NCBI GenBank assembly: GCA_021805725.1
Contig: JAJZEH010000037.1
Location: 114,101 to 178,100 of the forward strand
Direction: 5' to 3'
Source: Pseudomonadota bacterium
GTDB taxonomy: Bacteria > Pseudomonadota > Gammaproteobacteria > Burkholderiales > Ferrovaceae
Length of the DNA stretch: 64,000 nt
The position numbers were made by a program, and so were the translations under genes. This document shows positions 27,377 to 37,827 of the stretch, one piece after another. The notes beneath the pieces were generated by a model. It was not told the DNA's origin and did no database searches. It worked only from the letters and a program-made list of their open reading frames with translations. The stretch's first letter is position 1, and each line of letters starts with the position of its first letter.

Positions 27377-28113
27377 GCCCTTCGCCGTCCCAGGTAGGCT
27401 TCGATGACACGCGGATCTTCCAGCACTTCGTCTGGTTTTCCCTCGATGATTTGCTGCCCATGGTGGAGCACCAGCAACCGATCCGAAAGGCGCTGGATGA
27501 CCTTGATGACATGTTCGATTACCAGTATGGAAATACCGGTGCTGCGCACCTTTTTGATGGCTTCGATCACTTCGTCGATTTCAGCATGATTGAGCCCCGC
27601 CATGACCTCGTCGAGCAGCAGCAGCTTGGGCTTCATGGCCATGGCCTTGGCCAGTTCAAGGCGCTTTCGATCCGGGCCGCCCAACTCGTCGGCGCGCCGC
27701 CCCGCCTGATGTTGCAGGTCCATGAGCTCCAGCCATTCGCGCGCTTCTTCGCGCGCAACCCGCAAGGCCTTTGCCGCCGTCGATGTTCCGAACAACGCGC
27801 CCACGGCGATGTTGTCCAGAACGGTCAGCCCGGGAAACGGCTTCATGATCTGGAACGTGCGGCCGATCCCTGCCCGGGCCCGGCGGTATGCCGGAAGGGT
27901 TTTGATGGAGCGGCCTTCGAATAAAATATCGCCAGTGGTCGGCATGATGCTGCCGCTGATGAGGCTGACCAGCGTCGTCTTTCCTGCGCCGTTGGGACCG
28001 ATCAACCCCATGGTTTCACTTGGCGCGATGGTGAAATTGACGCCATTGACGGCCACGAGCCCGCCAAAGCGTTTGCTCAGATCGCGGATTTCAAGGATAT
28101 GAGGTGAGGTCAT
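27373..28113 (-). CDS. livG: Branched-chain amino acid ABC transporter ATPase LivG
   Basis: 246 residues. Walker A GPNGAGKTT and Walker B LLLLDE are present; the signature loop reads LGGPDRKRLELA, the degenerate form usual in LivG. The C-terminal BCA_ABC extension ends EAYLGRRRA. It overlaps livM by 4 bp at its start and livF by 4 bp at its end. Confidence 0.93.
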   Translation of the reverse strand: MTSPHILEIRDLSKRFGGLVAVNGVNFTIAPSETMGLIGPNGAGKTTLVSLISGSIMPTTGDILFEGRSIKTLPAYRRARAGIGRTFQIMKPFPGLTVLDNIAVGALFGTSTAAKALRVAREEAREWLELMDLQHQAGRRADELGGPDRKRLELAKAMAMKPKLLLLDEVMAGLNHAEIDEVIEAIKKVRSTGISILVIEHVIKVIQRLSDRLLVLHHGQQIIEGKPDEVLEDPRVIEAYLGRRRA

Positions 28114-29060
28114 AGGCGGTGCTGTTTGACGTTTTCGTTAAAGTAGCGCCAGCCTGTGTCGCGAAACCGGCGTATCAGGTCTGCCAGGCCGCGCGGCATG
28201 AAGACCACGGCTGTTACGATGACGATGCCAAAAAAGAGGCTGGCCACGGTGGAGACTTCGGTGGACAGGGTTTCGGAGATGCCGGAGAGTACGAATGCGC
28301 CAATCACAGGTCCCAGGACAGAGCCAGGTCCGCCAAATACCGTCATGATGATCATTTTGACGTTGAGGCTGAGGTCAAAGGCGCTAACCGGGTCGATGAA
28401 GGTAATCCAGTAGGCATGGATGCCTCCTGCCAGCGCACTGAAAACGCCGGCCAGGGCAAAGGCCAGGACTTTATAGAGCGTGGTGTTGATGCCCATGGAA
28501 GCCGCGGCATCCTCGTTTTCGCGGATGGCAATCAGACCGAAACCAAAACGGCTGCGCGAAATCCAGAAGATGGTCAGCGTTGCCAGTACCAGGGTGGCCA
28601 GTGACAGCTCGTAGAAAAGTGCATCACCGTTCAGAAGCGGCAATACCAGCCCCGTGTTGCGCCCGGCAATCTCGAGATTGGAGACAATCGCGGTCATGAC
28701 CTGCGACAGGGCCAGGGTGGCAATGGCAAAGTAGTGACCGCGCAGGCGTAGCACCGGCAGCCCCATCACCAGCGCAAAGAGGACGGAGAGCAGGGCGCCA
28801 AAGGCCAGTCCCACGCCAAAAGGCAGTTGCCATTGCACCATCGCGATGGCAGTACCGTAGCTGCCCAGACCAAAAAACACGGAGTTGCCAAAGGAGGCGT
28901 AACCCGTGTAGCCACCGATGATGTTCCAGCCCTGCGCCAATGTGGCGAGCAACAGCGTGGCGATGCCGAACTGGATGACGGTCGGGGATGCAAACCAGGG
29001 TAGTGCGCCTAGCAATAGGACTGCGATGGCGGTCAACAGGAATTTTGCCCGGAGGTTCAT
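28110..29060 (-). CDS. livM: Branched-chain amino acid ABC transporter permease LivM
   Basis: 316 residues with 8-9 hydrophobic helices. It has the HAAT permease motifs GYTGYASFGNSVFFGLGSYG and GAFVLSGISETLS. It pairs with LivH in the inner membrane. It overlaps its neighbours by 4 bp on both sides. Confidence 0.92.
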   Translation of the reverse strand: MNLRAKFLLTAIAVLLLGALPWFASPTVIQFGIATLLLATLAQGWNIIGGYTGYASFGNSVFFGLGSYGTAIAMVQWQLPFGVGLAFGALLSVLFALVMGLPVLRLRGHYFAIATLALSQVMTAIVSNLEIAGRNTGLVLPLLNGDALFYELSLATLVLATLTIFWISRSRFGFGLIAIRENEDAAASMGINTTLYKVLAFALAGVFSALAGGIHAYWITFIDPVSAFDLSLNVKMIIMTVFGGPGSVLGPVIGAFVLSGISETLSTEVSTVASLFFGIVIVTAVVFMPRGLADLIRRFRDTGWRYFNENVKQHRL

Positions 29061-29920
29061 GAGGTTGATCCAAGCAGGCCGTTAGGGCGAACGACCAGGA
29101 CGAGGACGAGAATGCCAAAACTGGCCACATCCACGAAGGTAGGTCCGATGTAGAGCGCTGTGAGCGATTCGACGATGCCAAGGAAAATGCCGCCGACCAC
29201 CACGCCCAGCGGGCTTTCCAGACCGCCGATGATGGCGATGGCAAATGATTTTGCCGTGAGCGTGGCGCCGATGTATGGATTGATCTGCGACACAACGCCG
29301 TAGAGATCGCCGGCTCCGCCGGCAAGCGCGGCTCCGATGCCAAAGGTCATGGCGTAGATGGATTTTGGTGCCACGCCATAGAGGCGTGCGGCTCCCAGAT
29401 TTTGCGCCGTGGCACGAATACCCCGACCCAGGCGCGTGTGCAGGAGAAACAGCCACATGGAAAAGGTCAGCAGCAGCGCTACGACAAAGGCGAGAACCCT
29501 GACCCAGGGCAGGGTGACTCCGAATGCCATGAAATTCGAGCCGGCATAGCTGGGGTTGATGGTGCGGTAGTCGGCGCTAAAGAGGATTTGTGCAAGCTGG
29601 GTCAGCACCACGTCAATCCCGAAGGTGATCAGGAGTGTGTTGAACATGGCCGAGCGGGCGATCAGGTTCAATACCCCGCCCTGTAGAAGGTAGCCCACGC
29701 AGAACAACGCTGCCATCGAGATGGGTAGTGCAACGAAGGGGTCCATGTCGAACAGGGTGAAGAGATAGTAGCCGACGTAGGCCCCCAGCATGATGAACGC
29801 GCCGTGGGCCAGGTTGACAATGTTAAGCACCCCCCAAACCAGGGCCAGGCCCAGGGCCATCAGCGCATAGAGGCCCCCAAGGAGTACGCCGTTGGCAAGA
29901 ATTTGAGCAAGCAATTGCAT
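29057..29920 (-). CDS. livH: Branched-chain amino acid ABC transporter permease LivH
   Basis: 287 residues. The N-terminus NGVLLGGLYALMALGLALVWG and the NLAHGAFIMLGAYVG segment are LivH hallmarks, as is the GGLESPLGVVVGGI loop near the end. It is 47 nt downstream of the binding-protein gene. Confidence 0.92.
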   Translation of the reverse strand: MQLLAQILANGVLLGGLYALMALGLALVWGVLNIVNLAHGAFIMLGAYVGYYLFTLFDMDPFVALPISMAALFCVGYLLQGGVLNLIARSAMFNTLLITFGIDVVLTQLAQILFSADYRTINPSYAGSNFMAFGVTLPWVRVLAFVVALLLTFSMWLFLLHTRLGRGIRATAQNLGAARLYGVAPKSIYAMTFGIGAALAGGAGDLYGVVSQINPYIGATLTAKSFAIAIIGGLESPLGVVVGGIFLGIVESLTALYIGPTFVDVASFGILVLVLVVRPNGLLGSTS

Positions 29921-29967
29921 CGCGTGGAAAACCCCGCTTTAAGAATGAGGCCTGTCGAATTGACGGT

Positions 29968-31164
29968 CTAGCGCTTGTCCCAAGGTGGCATGGGGTATTG
30001 CGGAGTCGCGAGCATTCCGTTCTGCGAATAGATGGCCTTGACCTGGTCGTTTTGCACTTGAATCACGGTTTGCGGCAGGCTGATCTGTCCGGTGGCATTG
30101 AACGCAACGGTGCCGTAGAGGCTGGGAAAGTTGACCTGGGAAATGGCATCCCGTACCTTTTTCGGATCCAGCGAGCCGGCAGCTTCCATGGCTTTGACAA
30201 AGGCTTCAACGTCGGCAACGGCCGAGGCAGAGTGGTAATCAGGGTCGTAGCCAAAGCGTGCGACATAAGCCTTGGCAAAGTCTGCGGCGTTGCCAAAATA
30301 GAGGTCCTTGCTGGTCGGTGAGATGACCCAGGGGGTCATGCCAAAAGCGTAGTTTGAATCCTTGCCAAGCGCTTTACGAAAATCGGCCGTGGGTACGCCC
30401 ACCGTAAATGAATACATTTTGGGGGCAAGGTTGAGGCTTTTGGCCTGGCGCACGAAGTTAAGGGCCTCGGTCTCGTGGCCGGAAACCAGGATTGCATCCG
30501 GATTGCTGGATTTAAGTTGCGAGATCAGGGTGCTGAAGTCACTGGTGTTGCTGCTGTAGCGTTGGTCCAGGGTGAGTTTTATCCCGGCATTCTGCAGGAG
30601 TTCGCGCGTGCCATTTGCAACGGAGACGTCAAAGGCATCGTCGGCGTAGAGCAGCGCGACGGTTTTGGGCGCAGGGTTGAGCTTGCCCATCATGGCAATC
30701 GTGCTTTCAAAGTACTTGCTGGCTACGGGCAGGGTGCCAAAAATGTACTTGTAGCCGCGATTGAAAATCTGGTCGGACGCACCACCACCCTGGATCATGG
30801 GAACCTGGTACTTTTCGGCGACTGAGGAATCGGCCAGGGCAAAGTCGCTGGCGAAGGGACCTAACAGAAAATTGACCTTGTCTTGCGTCAGCAACTGCAC
30901 ATACTGGCGCACGCTCAAATTGCTGTCCGACTGGTTGTCAAGAATTTTCAGGGCCAGGGTGTAGGTTTTCCCGCCCACCTTGACGCCGCCGCGTTCGTTG
31001 ATTTTTTCCACGGCGAACTTGTAACTGTCGCGATAATAGCGGCCTGTGTTGGCCAGGGCTCCGGTTTCCTGCACCGAAGCCCCGAGGGTGATCGTTTCCT
31101 GGGCAAAGGCGGAAGACATGCTCGTCGCCAGCGTGAACGCCATGAACCCTAAAGCTCGTTTCAT
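29968..31164 (-). CDS. ABC transporter periplasmic substrate-binding protein, LivK type
   Basis: 398 residues: a signal peptide ([19 protein letters not shown]) then a type I periplasmic binding fold ([20 protein letters not shown] at the mature start). It is the first gene of the liv operon and presumably sets its specificity, for branched-chain amino acids or related small ligands such as amides; the ligand cannot be read off. An AGGAGG-rich leader precedes the ATG. Confidence 0.9.
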   Translation of the reverse strand: MKRALGFMAFTLATSMSSAFAQETITLGASVQETGALANTGRYYRDSYKFAVEKINERGGVKVGGKTYTLALKILDNQSDSNLSVRQYVQLLTQDKVNFLLGPFASDFALADSSVAEKYQVPMIQGGGASDQIFNRGYKYIFGTLPVASKYFESTIAMMGKLNPAPKTVALLYADDAFDVSVANGTRELLQNAGIKLTLDQRYSSNTSDFSTLISQLKSSNPDAILVSGHETEALNFVRQAKSLNLAPKMYSFTVGVPTADFRKALGKDSNYAFGMTPWVISPTSKDLYFGNAADFAKAYVARFGYDPDYHSASAVADVEAFVKAMEAAGSLDPKKVRDAISQVNFPSLYGTVAFNATGQISLPQTVIQVQNDQVKAIYSQNGMLATPQYPMPPWDKR

Positions 31165-31265
31165 AGAAGGCCTCCTCTCCGTATCGTTATTTTATGGGCC
31201 TGGATGCCCAAGCCTCGTGTTTGTGGGGAACAGTATACGAGATTGGTGATAATTCCTGAAAGTAC

Positions 31266-31296
31266 GAAATCCCGTTTTACGGATTTCTGCTATGAT
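31266..31296 (+). promoter_or_regulatory. Extended -10 promoter and operator-like repeat of the cus operon
   Basis: The inverted repeat GAAATCC-N8-GGATTTC (31266-31287) abuts TGC-TATGAT (TG at 31288-31289, hexamer 31291-31296), an extended -10. The predicted start (about 31303) is within a few nt of the ATG at 31305, so the first mRNA may be leaderless. The repeat covers the -35 region and could bind a metal-responsive regulator. Confidence 0.45.
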
Positions 31297-31304
31297 TTGA
31301 AATC

Positions 31305-31718
31305 ATGCGCAAGAAGAACACGCGTCGTTGGGTATCGCTTTTTGCTCTCATCATGCTGGCTGCAAGCCAGTGCATGACTGCGGCTCACGCATGTCAACAA
31401 CTTTTCCCCGCAGAAAGCCCTCCCGCAACATGGGCCGTCCCCATGCCGGCTGACTGTGCCGGAATGGACATGGAGCGCGCACCTGTAACCGATGAATCCC
31501 GGTCGCCGCTTTGCCATGCCCATTGCGAACAGGTGGCGCAGATGCTGCAGCATGGCGCTCCAGATTTGTCGCCGGTGGGCCTGGTCGCCCTTTTCGAGCT
31601 GCCTCGGCCAGATGTCGGTGCAGCCATGCACTCCAGCACTGTCGTACTGCATCCCCAACTTCACCTGACGCAAGGCTCTCCGCCGCTGCGCATCCAGTAC
31701 CAGGTTTTTCGGATCTAG
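31305..31718 (+). CDS. Exported Cys/His/Met-rich protein heading the copper efflux operon
   Basis: 137 residues. A basic N-terminus and hydrophobic stretch (RRWVSLFALIMLAASQCMTAA) form a signal peptide. The mature part has potential metal ligands: AHAC, ADCAGMDM, CHAHC and MLQH. No known domain is recognised with certainty; short proteins like this often precede heavy-metal RND operons. Position suggests periplasmic Cu/Ag binding or sensing. It lies 75 nt before cusC. Confidence 0.65.
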   Translation: MRKKNTRRWVSLFALIMLAASQCMTAAHACQQLFPAESPPATWAVPMPADCAGMDMERAPVTDESRSPLCHAHCEQVAQMLQHGAPDLSPVGLVALFELPRPDVGAAMHSSTVVLHPQLHLTQGSPPLRIQYQVFRI

Positions 31719-31793
31719 GTCTTCTCCCCAACCCAGGGCGTGCCGCAACGGTTTGCGCCACGGATTCTGCCATTTGTCGGGAGCAAGACCATC

Positions 31794-33044
31794 ATGTCTG
31801 AAAGAACAGAAGCGCCTTGCCGGCGATTTGCGCTGGCGATGTTGCTGGCCATCTGGACCACGACCGGCCACGCGTTGACCTATGACGAGGCCCTGGGCAT
31901 TGCCGAGAACCACGCCTCGGAACTCGACGCGCGTCAAAACGCCGTCGCGGCCGCGCATTTAGCGCGAGTTTCTGCAGGAGAATTGCCCGACCCCAAACTC
32001 GTGATGGGCGTTGACAACCTGCCAGTTCAAGGTTCGGAAGCCTGGAATACCAGCCGCGATTTCATGACCATGCAGCGGATTGGCGTGATCCAGGAAATGA
32101 CCCATGGTGATAAGCGGGATGCCGCGCGCCGGCTGGCAGAGGCCAATATTACACGGGCCGGTACCGAGCTGCAGATCGAACGCCTGTCCGTAAGGCGCCA
32201 GACGCTTCAGGCCTGGTTGAGGGTCTATTATCTACAACGGCAACGTACGCTGCTGGACCAGCTGGATGCCGAAAACCTTCTCCTGGCTTCAGCCGTGACG
32301 GCCCGTTTGGCCTCGGGACAGGGACAGGGGGGAGAGCGTCTGTTATCTCGCCAGGAAGGCGTGGCCCTGGAGGATCGGCGCGACGACCTGGAGCGCGACC
32401 TGAGGAAGGCACAAGCCGAACTGGCGCGCTGGGTGGGTGCCGCTGCCCGTGAGCCCTTGACGGGCCAGCCTCCTGCCTATACCCCCAACCCGGATCATTT
32501 GCGTCATGATCTGGATCGCCATCCCGATGTGGCAATTTTCAGTGTGCAGGAGGCCTCGGCACGCGCCGAAGTGGCCCTGGCCGAAGCGGCCAGAAAATCG
32601 GATTGGGGCGTGGAGATGGACTATCAGCACCGTGGCCCTGCTTTTGGGGACATGGTTTCAATTCAGTTGACCTTCGATCTTCCGGTATTTACCCAGACCC
32701 GCCAGAACCCCCGGATTGCCGCCCGCCAGCAGGAACTTGAGCGGGTCAGTGCGGAGCATGAAAGCATGGTGCGCCAGCATGCCGCAGAACTGGAGGCCAT
32801 GCTGGCAGAGCAGGCCGCGCTTGTTCGCCAGCTTGAGCGTATTGACCGCGAATGGCTTCCCCTGGGCCAACAGAAAGTGGACCTTGCCTTGGCGGCCTAC
32901 CGAGCCGGTCAGGAGCCGCTTCCGGCAGTGCTCGATGCGCGCAGGTTTCTGATTGATACCCGAATGAAGCGCATTGATCTTGAAGCGCGGCGCGCTGCGG
33001 TGGAAACCAGCTTGCACTACCTGTCAGAGGAGGTTCAGCCATGA
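31794..33044 (+). CDS. cusC: TolC-family outer-membrane channel of the Cus efflux system
   Basis: 416 residues: a signal peptide (RFALAMLLAIWTTTGHA), then two outer-membrane efflux protein (OEP) repeats with long coiled-coil helices (e.g. LAEANITRAGTELQIERLS and REWLPLGQQKVDLALAAY). It is a short CusC/CzcC-type protein without a lipobox. The ATG at 31794 is chosen for the signal peptide and GGGAG upstream. It overlaps cusB by 4 bp (ATGA). The gene symbol is assigned by operon context. Confidence 0.85.
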   Translation: MSERTEAPCRRFALAMLLAIWTTTGHALTYDEALGIAENHASELDARQNAVAAAHLARVSAGELPDPKLVMGVDNLPVQGSEAWNTSRDFMTMQRIGVIQEMTHGDKRDAARRLAEANITRAGTELQIERLSVRRQTLQAWLRVYYLQRQRTLLDQLDAENLLLASAVTARLASGQGQGGERLLSRQEGVALEDRRDDLERDLRKAQAELARWVGAAAREPLTGQPPAYTPNPDHLRHDLDRHPDVAIFSVQEASARAEVALAEAARKSDWGVEMDYQHRGPAFGDMVSIQLTFDLPVFTQTRQNPRIAARQQELERVSAEHESMVRQHAAELEAMLAEQAALVRQLERIDREWLPLGQQKVDLALAAYRAGQEPLPAVLDARRFLIDTRMKRIDLEARRAAVETSLHYLSEEVQP

Positions 33045-34243
33045 ATGCAAAACGGATGGGATGGTCTGCGCTGGTGGCCCTGATGCTGGTGGTGCTGGGT
33101 GCCGTGACGGGGTATGAATTCGCCAGTAGGGAACCTGCCGGTCCCAGAATATTGTATTGGTATGACCCCATGAAACCCGATCGGCACTTCGACAAACCCG
33201 GCAAATCTCCTTTCATGGACATGGATCTTGTACCCATGGTGGATGAAGGTAGCATTGCTGACAATGGTGTTCGCATCGACCCACGGCTGTTGCAAAACAC
33301 TGGGGTCAGGTATGCAACCGTGGAGAAGGGCCGGCTTGCCCGCGGACTCGATGTCGTGGGGACGCTCGTCTTTGATGAGCGGCGTGTGGCGATCGTCCAG
33401 GCGCGAGCTGGCGGACTGGTGGAGCGTGCCTATGGCCGCGCTCCCAATGACGTAATTCCGGCGGGCGCACCCCTGGTGGACCTGCGCGTGCCTGACTGGT
33501 ACGGCGCTCAGGCTGAATACCTGGCCTTGCGTGGGTCTGGTGAGCATGCGCTGGCAGAGGCTGCACGCATGCGCCTGTTGCAACTTGGCATGAACGAACT
33601 CCAGGTGGCACAAGTGGAAAAGAGTGGGGCGCCCCAGGCGGTGGTGACCATGACGGCCCCACGAAGCGGCGTGTTGCTGGAGCTTGGTGTGCGCGAAGGA
33701 ATGACCGTCATGCCGGGACAGACCCTGGCGCGGATCAACGGTATCGACAACGTGTGGCTGGAGGCTGAAGTGCCGGAAGCGCAGATGGCCGGGCTCTTTG
33801 TGGGGCAGCCGGTGTCGGCAACTTTTACGGCCTGGCCGGAGCGCCATTGGACGGGCCGTATCAGCGCATTGTTGCCCGCACTGGAGCGGGATGTCCGAAC
33901 GTTGCGGGTCCGCACCGAATGGGCCAACCCAGAGGGTCAGTTACGGCCTGGCATGTACGCGCGCGTCGCATTGCAGAAAGCGGCGGGACCGGAACGGCTG
34001 TTGATTCCCACAGAAGCCGTCATTGCCACGGGCAAACGCAATGTGGTCATCGTGGCTGAAGGGGCTGGCCTTTTCCGCCCTGCGGAAGTGACTGTGGGTC
34101 GCGAAGGTGACGGCAGGGTGGAAATTCTGGAGGGATTGCAGCAGGGTGACCAGGTCGTGGTTTCCGGACAGTTTCTTATTGACTCCGAGGCCAGTCTCAA
34201 AGGCGTGCTGGCACGCATGGAGAAGTCGGGAGAGCCGAAATGA
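33041..34243 (+). CDS. cusB: RND periplasmic adaptor of the Cus system
   Basis: 400 residues: an N-terminal membrane anchor or signal, then a heavy-metal-binding domain ([11 protein letters not shown] ... MDMDLVPM) characteristic of CusB-type adaptors, followed by the barrel-sandwich and beta-barrel domains of membrane fusion proteins. The Met-rich motif is expected to take Cu(I)/Ag(I) from a CusF-like donor. Overlaps with cusC and cusA by 4 bp keep subunit synthesis coupled. Confidence 0.92.
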   Translation: MNAKRMGWSALVALMLVVLGAVTGYEFASREPAGPRILYWYDPMKPDRHFDKPGKSPFMDMDLVPMVDEGSIADNGVRIDPRLLQNTGVRYATVEKGRLARGLDVVGTLVFDERRVAIVQARAGGLVERAYGRAPNDVIPAGAPLVDLRVPDWYGAQAEYLALRGSGEHALAEAARMRLLQLGMNELQVAQVEKSGAPQAVVTMTAPRSGVLLELGVREGMTVMPGQTLARINGIDNVWLEAEVPEAQMAGLFVGQPVSATFTAWPERHWTGRISALLPALERDVRTLRVRTEWANPEGQLRPGMYARVALQKAAGPERLLIPTEAVIATGKRNVVIVAEGAGLFRPAEVTVGREGDGRVEILEGLQQGDQVVVSGQFLIDSEASLKGVLARMEKSGEPK

Positions 34244-37200
34244 TCGCGCGCCTCATTCGGTGGTCCATCCAGAATCGCTTTCTGGTATTGCTGGCCACGC
34301 TATTTCTGACGGTGTGGGGCATGTGGGCCGTCCGCACCACGCCCGTGGATGCGCTGCCGGACCTCTCCGATGTGCAGGTCATCATCCGGACCTCGCTCCC
34401 GGGGCAGGCGCCGCAAATCGTTGAGGATCAAGTGACCTATCCGATGGCCACTACCATGCTCTCCGTGCCGGGTGCCAAAACGGTACGGGGTTACTCGTTC
34501 TTCGGGGACTCGTTCGTTTATGTGCTGTTCGATGATGGCACCGATCTGTATTGGGCGCGCTCCCGGGTTCTGGAATATCTCAACCAGGCCCAGGGGCGCC
34601 TGCCTGCGGGAGCCCGGGCTGCATTGGGCCCGGATGCCACCGGTCTGGGATGGGTTTTCGAGTATGCTCTCGTGGACCGCAGCGGACGGCATGATCTTGG
34701 CGAACTGCGTGCCTTGCAGGACTGGTTTCTCAAGTACGAGCTCAAGTCCGTGCCCAATGTGGCGGAAGTGGCTTCAGTGGGCGGCATGGTGCGGGAGTAC
34801 CAGGTGCTCCCTGATCAGGCCAAACTGGCCGCGTATCGCATTACCCTTGTGCAGGTTCTGGAGGCCATTCGTAACGGCAACCAGGAAGCGGGTGGCGCCG
34901 TCGTGGAACAGGGGGAAGCGGAGTATATGGTCCGTGCCACGGGCTATCTCAAAACCCTCGATGATTTTCGGAATATTTCAGTAGCCACTCCCAGGGCCGG
35001 GATACCGGTGCGCCTGGGAGATCTGGCCCGTGTGCAGCTGGGCCCCGAGATGAGGCGGGGCATTGCCGAACTCGATGGGCAGGGGGAGGTTGCCGGAGGG
35101 GTGGTCATCCTGCGTTCTGGAAAAAATGCGCGGGAAGCCATTGCCGCAGTCAGGTCAAAGCTGGAAGCGCTGGGAAAGAGCTTGCCGCCAGGGATCGAGA
35201 TCATCACCACTTATGATCGCAGCCAGCTCATTGATCGGGCAATCAACCATCTCAAGCTCAAGCTGGTCGAGGAGTTCATCGTGGTGGCACTCGTCTGCGG
35301 GCTATTCCTGTGGCATCTGCGCTCGGCCCTGGTGGCCATCATCTCATTACCGCTGGGCGTGCTGACCGCATTCATCCTGATGCGACATCAGGGGGTCAAC
35401 GCCAATATCATGTCCTTGGGCGGCATCGCCATTGCAGTAGGGGCCATGGTGGATGCCGCCGTAGTGATGATCGAAAATGCCCATAAGAAAATCGAAGCCT
35501 GGCATCAGGAACACCCTGGCCGAACCCTGGCAGGCGAATGCCACTGGCAGGTGGTGACGGAGGCGGCAGTGGAAGTGGGGCCGGCGTTGTTTTTCAGCCT
35601 CGTCATCATCATGCTGTCTTTCCTGCCGGTATTTACTTTGGAGGCGCAGGAGGGGCGCATGTTTGCCCCCCTGGCCTTTACCAAGAGCTATGCCATGGCG
35701 GGTGCTGCCGCATTGGCCGTGACGCTGATTCCGGTATTGATGGGTTACTGGATTCGCGGGCGAATTCCCAGCGAGCAGGCCAACCCGCTCAGCCGCTGGC
35801 TGATTGCCGTGTATCGCCCGTTGCTGGAACGGGCTCTAAAGCATCCAGGAAAGACCCTGTTGATTGCCCTGGCGCTCCTGGTCACGACGCTCTGGCCAGT
35901 CATGAGGCTGGGAGGGGAATTCATGCCGCCGCTGGATGAAGGCGATCTACTCTATATGCCATCGGCATTGCCGGGCTTGTCAGCGGCCAAGGCGGCCGAA
36001 CTTCTGCAGCAAACAGATCGGCTCATCAAGACCGTGCCTGAAGTGGCTCGCGTCTTTGGTAAAGCCGGGAGGGCAGAAACGGCCACGGATCCTGCCCCGA
36101 TGGAAATGTTTGAAACCACGATCCAGTTCAAGCCCAGGAACCAATGGCGCCCCGGGTTGACACCAGAAGCCCTGGTGGCAGAACTGGACCGCGTCGTGCG
36201 GGTGCCCGGCCTGTCCAATATCTGGATCCCCCCCATTCGCAACCGCATCGACATGCTCGCCACCGGCATCAAGAGCCCCATCGGGGTAAAAATATCGGGG
36301 ACAGACCTCGCCACCATTGAACGGGTTGCGTTGGCTGTGGAACAAGTGGCCAAAGCGGTGCCCGGCGTTTCTTCCGCCTTTGCAGAAAGGCTCTCTGGTG
36401 GGCGGTATATTACGGTGGACGTCGATCGCGTTGCAGCAGCGCGTTACGGCCTCAACATCAGTGACGTGCAGACGGTGGTGACCTCGTTGATTGGAGGTGC
36501 TGCAGTGGGAGAAACGGTGTCGGGCACGGCCCGCTATCCCATCAATGTGCGCTATCCGCGCGACGAGCGGGACGCACTGGAAACCTTACGCCAGTTGCCC
36601 ATTGTCACTGCCGGAGGGCAGTGGATTACGCTGGGAACAGTGGCCTGGCTCCGCTACGATGACGGTCCTCCCATGATAAGAAGCGAGAATGCCCGGTTGG
36701 CCAGCTGGGTTTATGTGGATGTGCGTGGGCGCGATCTGGCTTCCGTGGTAGCGGATCTGCGCCGTGCGGTATCCCATGGGGTACGCGTGGCGCCAGGCGT
36801 GAGCGTGGCGTATTCCGGACAGTTCGAGTACATGAAACGCGCCAATGACCGTCTCAGGGTGGTGGTGCCCGCGACCTTGCTGATCATTTTCATCTTGCTC
36901 TACCTCACTTTCCGGCGCCTGGACGAAGCCGCACTGATCATGGGGTGCCTGCCATTTGCACTGACGGGAGGGTTCTGGCTGCTCTACCTTCTGCATTACA
37001 ATTTGTCGGTGGCCACCGGGGTAGGGTTCATCGCCCTGGCTGGCGTGGCTGCCGAGTTTGGCATCGTCATGCTGGTCTACCTGCGCCAGGCGCTGGCAAG
37101 GCGGCTGGACTCGGGTGCCCCGTTGACGCGCGAATTGCTCGAAGAGGCCATTCGCGATGGCGCTGTGCTGCGCGTGCGGCCCAAGGCCATGACCGTGGCT

Positions 37201-37428
37201 GTGATTCTAGCCGGTCTCATGCCCATCATGTGGGGAAACGGTACGGGCTCTGAAATCATGAGCCACATCGCCGCGCCGATGGTGGGTGGCATGTTGACCG
37301 CGCCGTTGCTATCCATGTTTGTCATCCCGGCAGCTTACCTGTTGCTGCGCTCACCACGCAGCGCGGGCCGAGGATGGTTTTTCTTCAATCGCAATGCCTT
37401 CTTGTCAAAATGGAAGCGAACCTCATGA
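34240..37428 (+). CDS. cusA: Heavy-metal RND pump, Cu(I)/Ag(I) type (CusA)
   Basis: 1062 residues, proton-driven inner-membrane exporter. The TM4 motif is [19 protein letters not shown], which fits the monovalent-metal CusA group and not the divalent CzcA group. Met residues lie in [17 protein letters not shown] and [11 protein letters not shown], the stretches that in CusA supply the periplasmic three-Met site. The product should move Cu(I)/Ag(I) from the periplasm or cytoplasm through CusC. It overlaps the CusF-like gene by 4 bp. Confidence 0.94.
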   Translation: MIARLIRWSIQNRFLVLLATLFLTVWGMWAVRTTPVDALPDLSDVQVIIRTSLPGQAPQIVEDQVTYPMATTMLSVPGAKTVRGYSFFGDSFVYVLFDDGTDLYWARSRVLEYLNQAQGRLPAGARAALGPDATGLGWVFEYALVDRSGRHDLGELRALQDWFLKYELKSVPNVAEVASVGGMVREYQVLPDQAKLAAYRITLVQVLEAIRNGNQEAGGAVVEQGEAEYMVRATGYLKTLDDFRNISVATPRAGIPVRLGDLARVQLGPEMRRGIAELDGQGEVAGGVVILRSGKNAREAIAAVRSKLEALGKSLPPGIEIITTYDRSQLIDRAINHLKLKLVEEFIVVALVCGLFLWHLRSALVAIISLPLGVLTAFILMRHQGVNANIMSLGGIAIAVGAMVDAAVVMIENAHKKIEAWHQEHPGRTLAGECHWQVVTEAAVEVGPALFFSLVIIMLSFLPVFTLEAQEGRMFAPLAFTKSYAMAGAAALAVTLIPVLMGYWIRGRIPSEQANPLSRWLIAVYRPLLERALKHPGKTLLIALALLVTTLWPVMRLGGEFMPPLDEGDLLYMPSALPGLSAAKAAELLQQTDRLIKTVPEVARVFGKAGRAETATDPAPMEMFETTIQFKPRNQWRPGLTPEALVAELDRVVRVPGLSNIWIPPIRNRIDMLATGIKSPIGVKISGTDLATIERVALAVEQVAKAVPGVSSAFAERLSGGRYITVDVDRVAAARYGLNISDVQTVVTSLIGGAAVGETVSGTARYPINVRYPRDERDALETLRQLPIVTAGGQWITLGTVAWLRYDDGPPMIRSENARLASWVYVDVRGRDLASVVADLRRAVSHGVRVAPGVSVAYSGQFEYMKRANDRLRVVVPATLLIIFILLYLTFRRLDEAALIMGCLPFALTGGFWLLYLLHYNLSVATGVGFIALAGVAAEFGIVMLVYLRQALARRLDSGAPLTRELLEEAIRDGAVLRVRPKAMTVAVILAGLMPIMWGNGTGSEIMSHIAAPMVGGMLTAPLLSMFVIPAAYLLLRSPRSAGRGWFFFNRNAFLSKWKRTS

Positions 37429-37766
37429 AAACATTACTCGCATCAGCCATGGCACTTTTCATCTTGTTCTCTGCATCACACATCGTTCATGCAGAGGCCC
37501 CTCTGTCCGATTCCGTGGCCGGCCAGAAAGGAGCCCACGTTCATCACGGCACGGGCACGGTTCAGAAGGTGGATGCGGCAAACGGTCGGGTGACCGTTGC
37601 GCATGGAGCCATCAGTAGCTTGCGCTGGCCGCCCATGACCATGGGTTTTGCGGTGCAGGACAGGAAATTGCTGGAACGCCTGTCGGCGGGAGAAAAAATT
37701 GATTTCGATCTGGCTCAGTCCGGCCAGGATCAGTTTGTGATCACCCGGATCACGCCAGCCAAATAA
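37425..37766 (+). CDS. cusF: CusF-like periplasmic Cu(I)/Ag(I) chaperone
   Basis: 113 residues: a signal peptide ([21 protein letters not shown]), then a small OB-fold domain with the CusF ligand set His (VAHG), Trp (LRWPPM) and the MTM pair. These residues bind Cu(I) through His/Met/Met capped by a Trp cation-pi contact. The ATG at 37425 overlaps the cusA stop. Being last in the operon, it probably hands metal to CusB. Confidence 0.9.
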   Translation: MKTLLASAMALFILFSASHIVHAEAPLSDSVAGQKGAHVHHGTGTVQKVDAANGRVTVAHGAISSLRWPPMTMGFAVQDRKLLERLSAGEKIDFDLAQSGQDQFVITRITPAK

Positions 37767-37827
37767 ACGGCTCACCTTCATTTATAATTGGCCGTGACCA
37801 TTTTTCAGAAACGAGGAGTCAGCCTAC

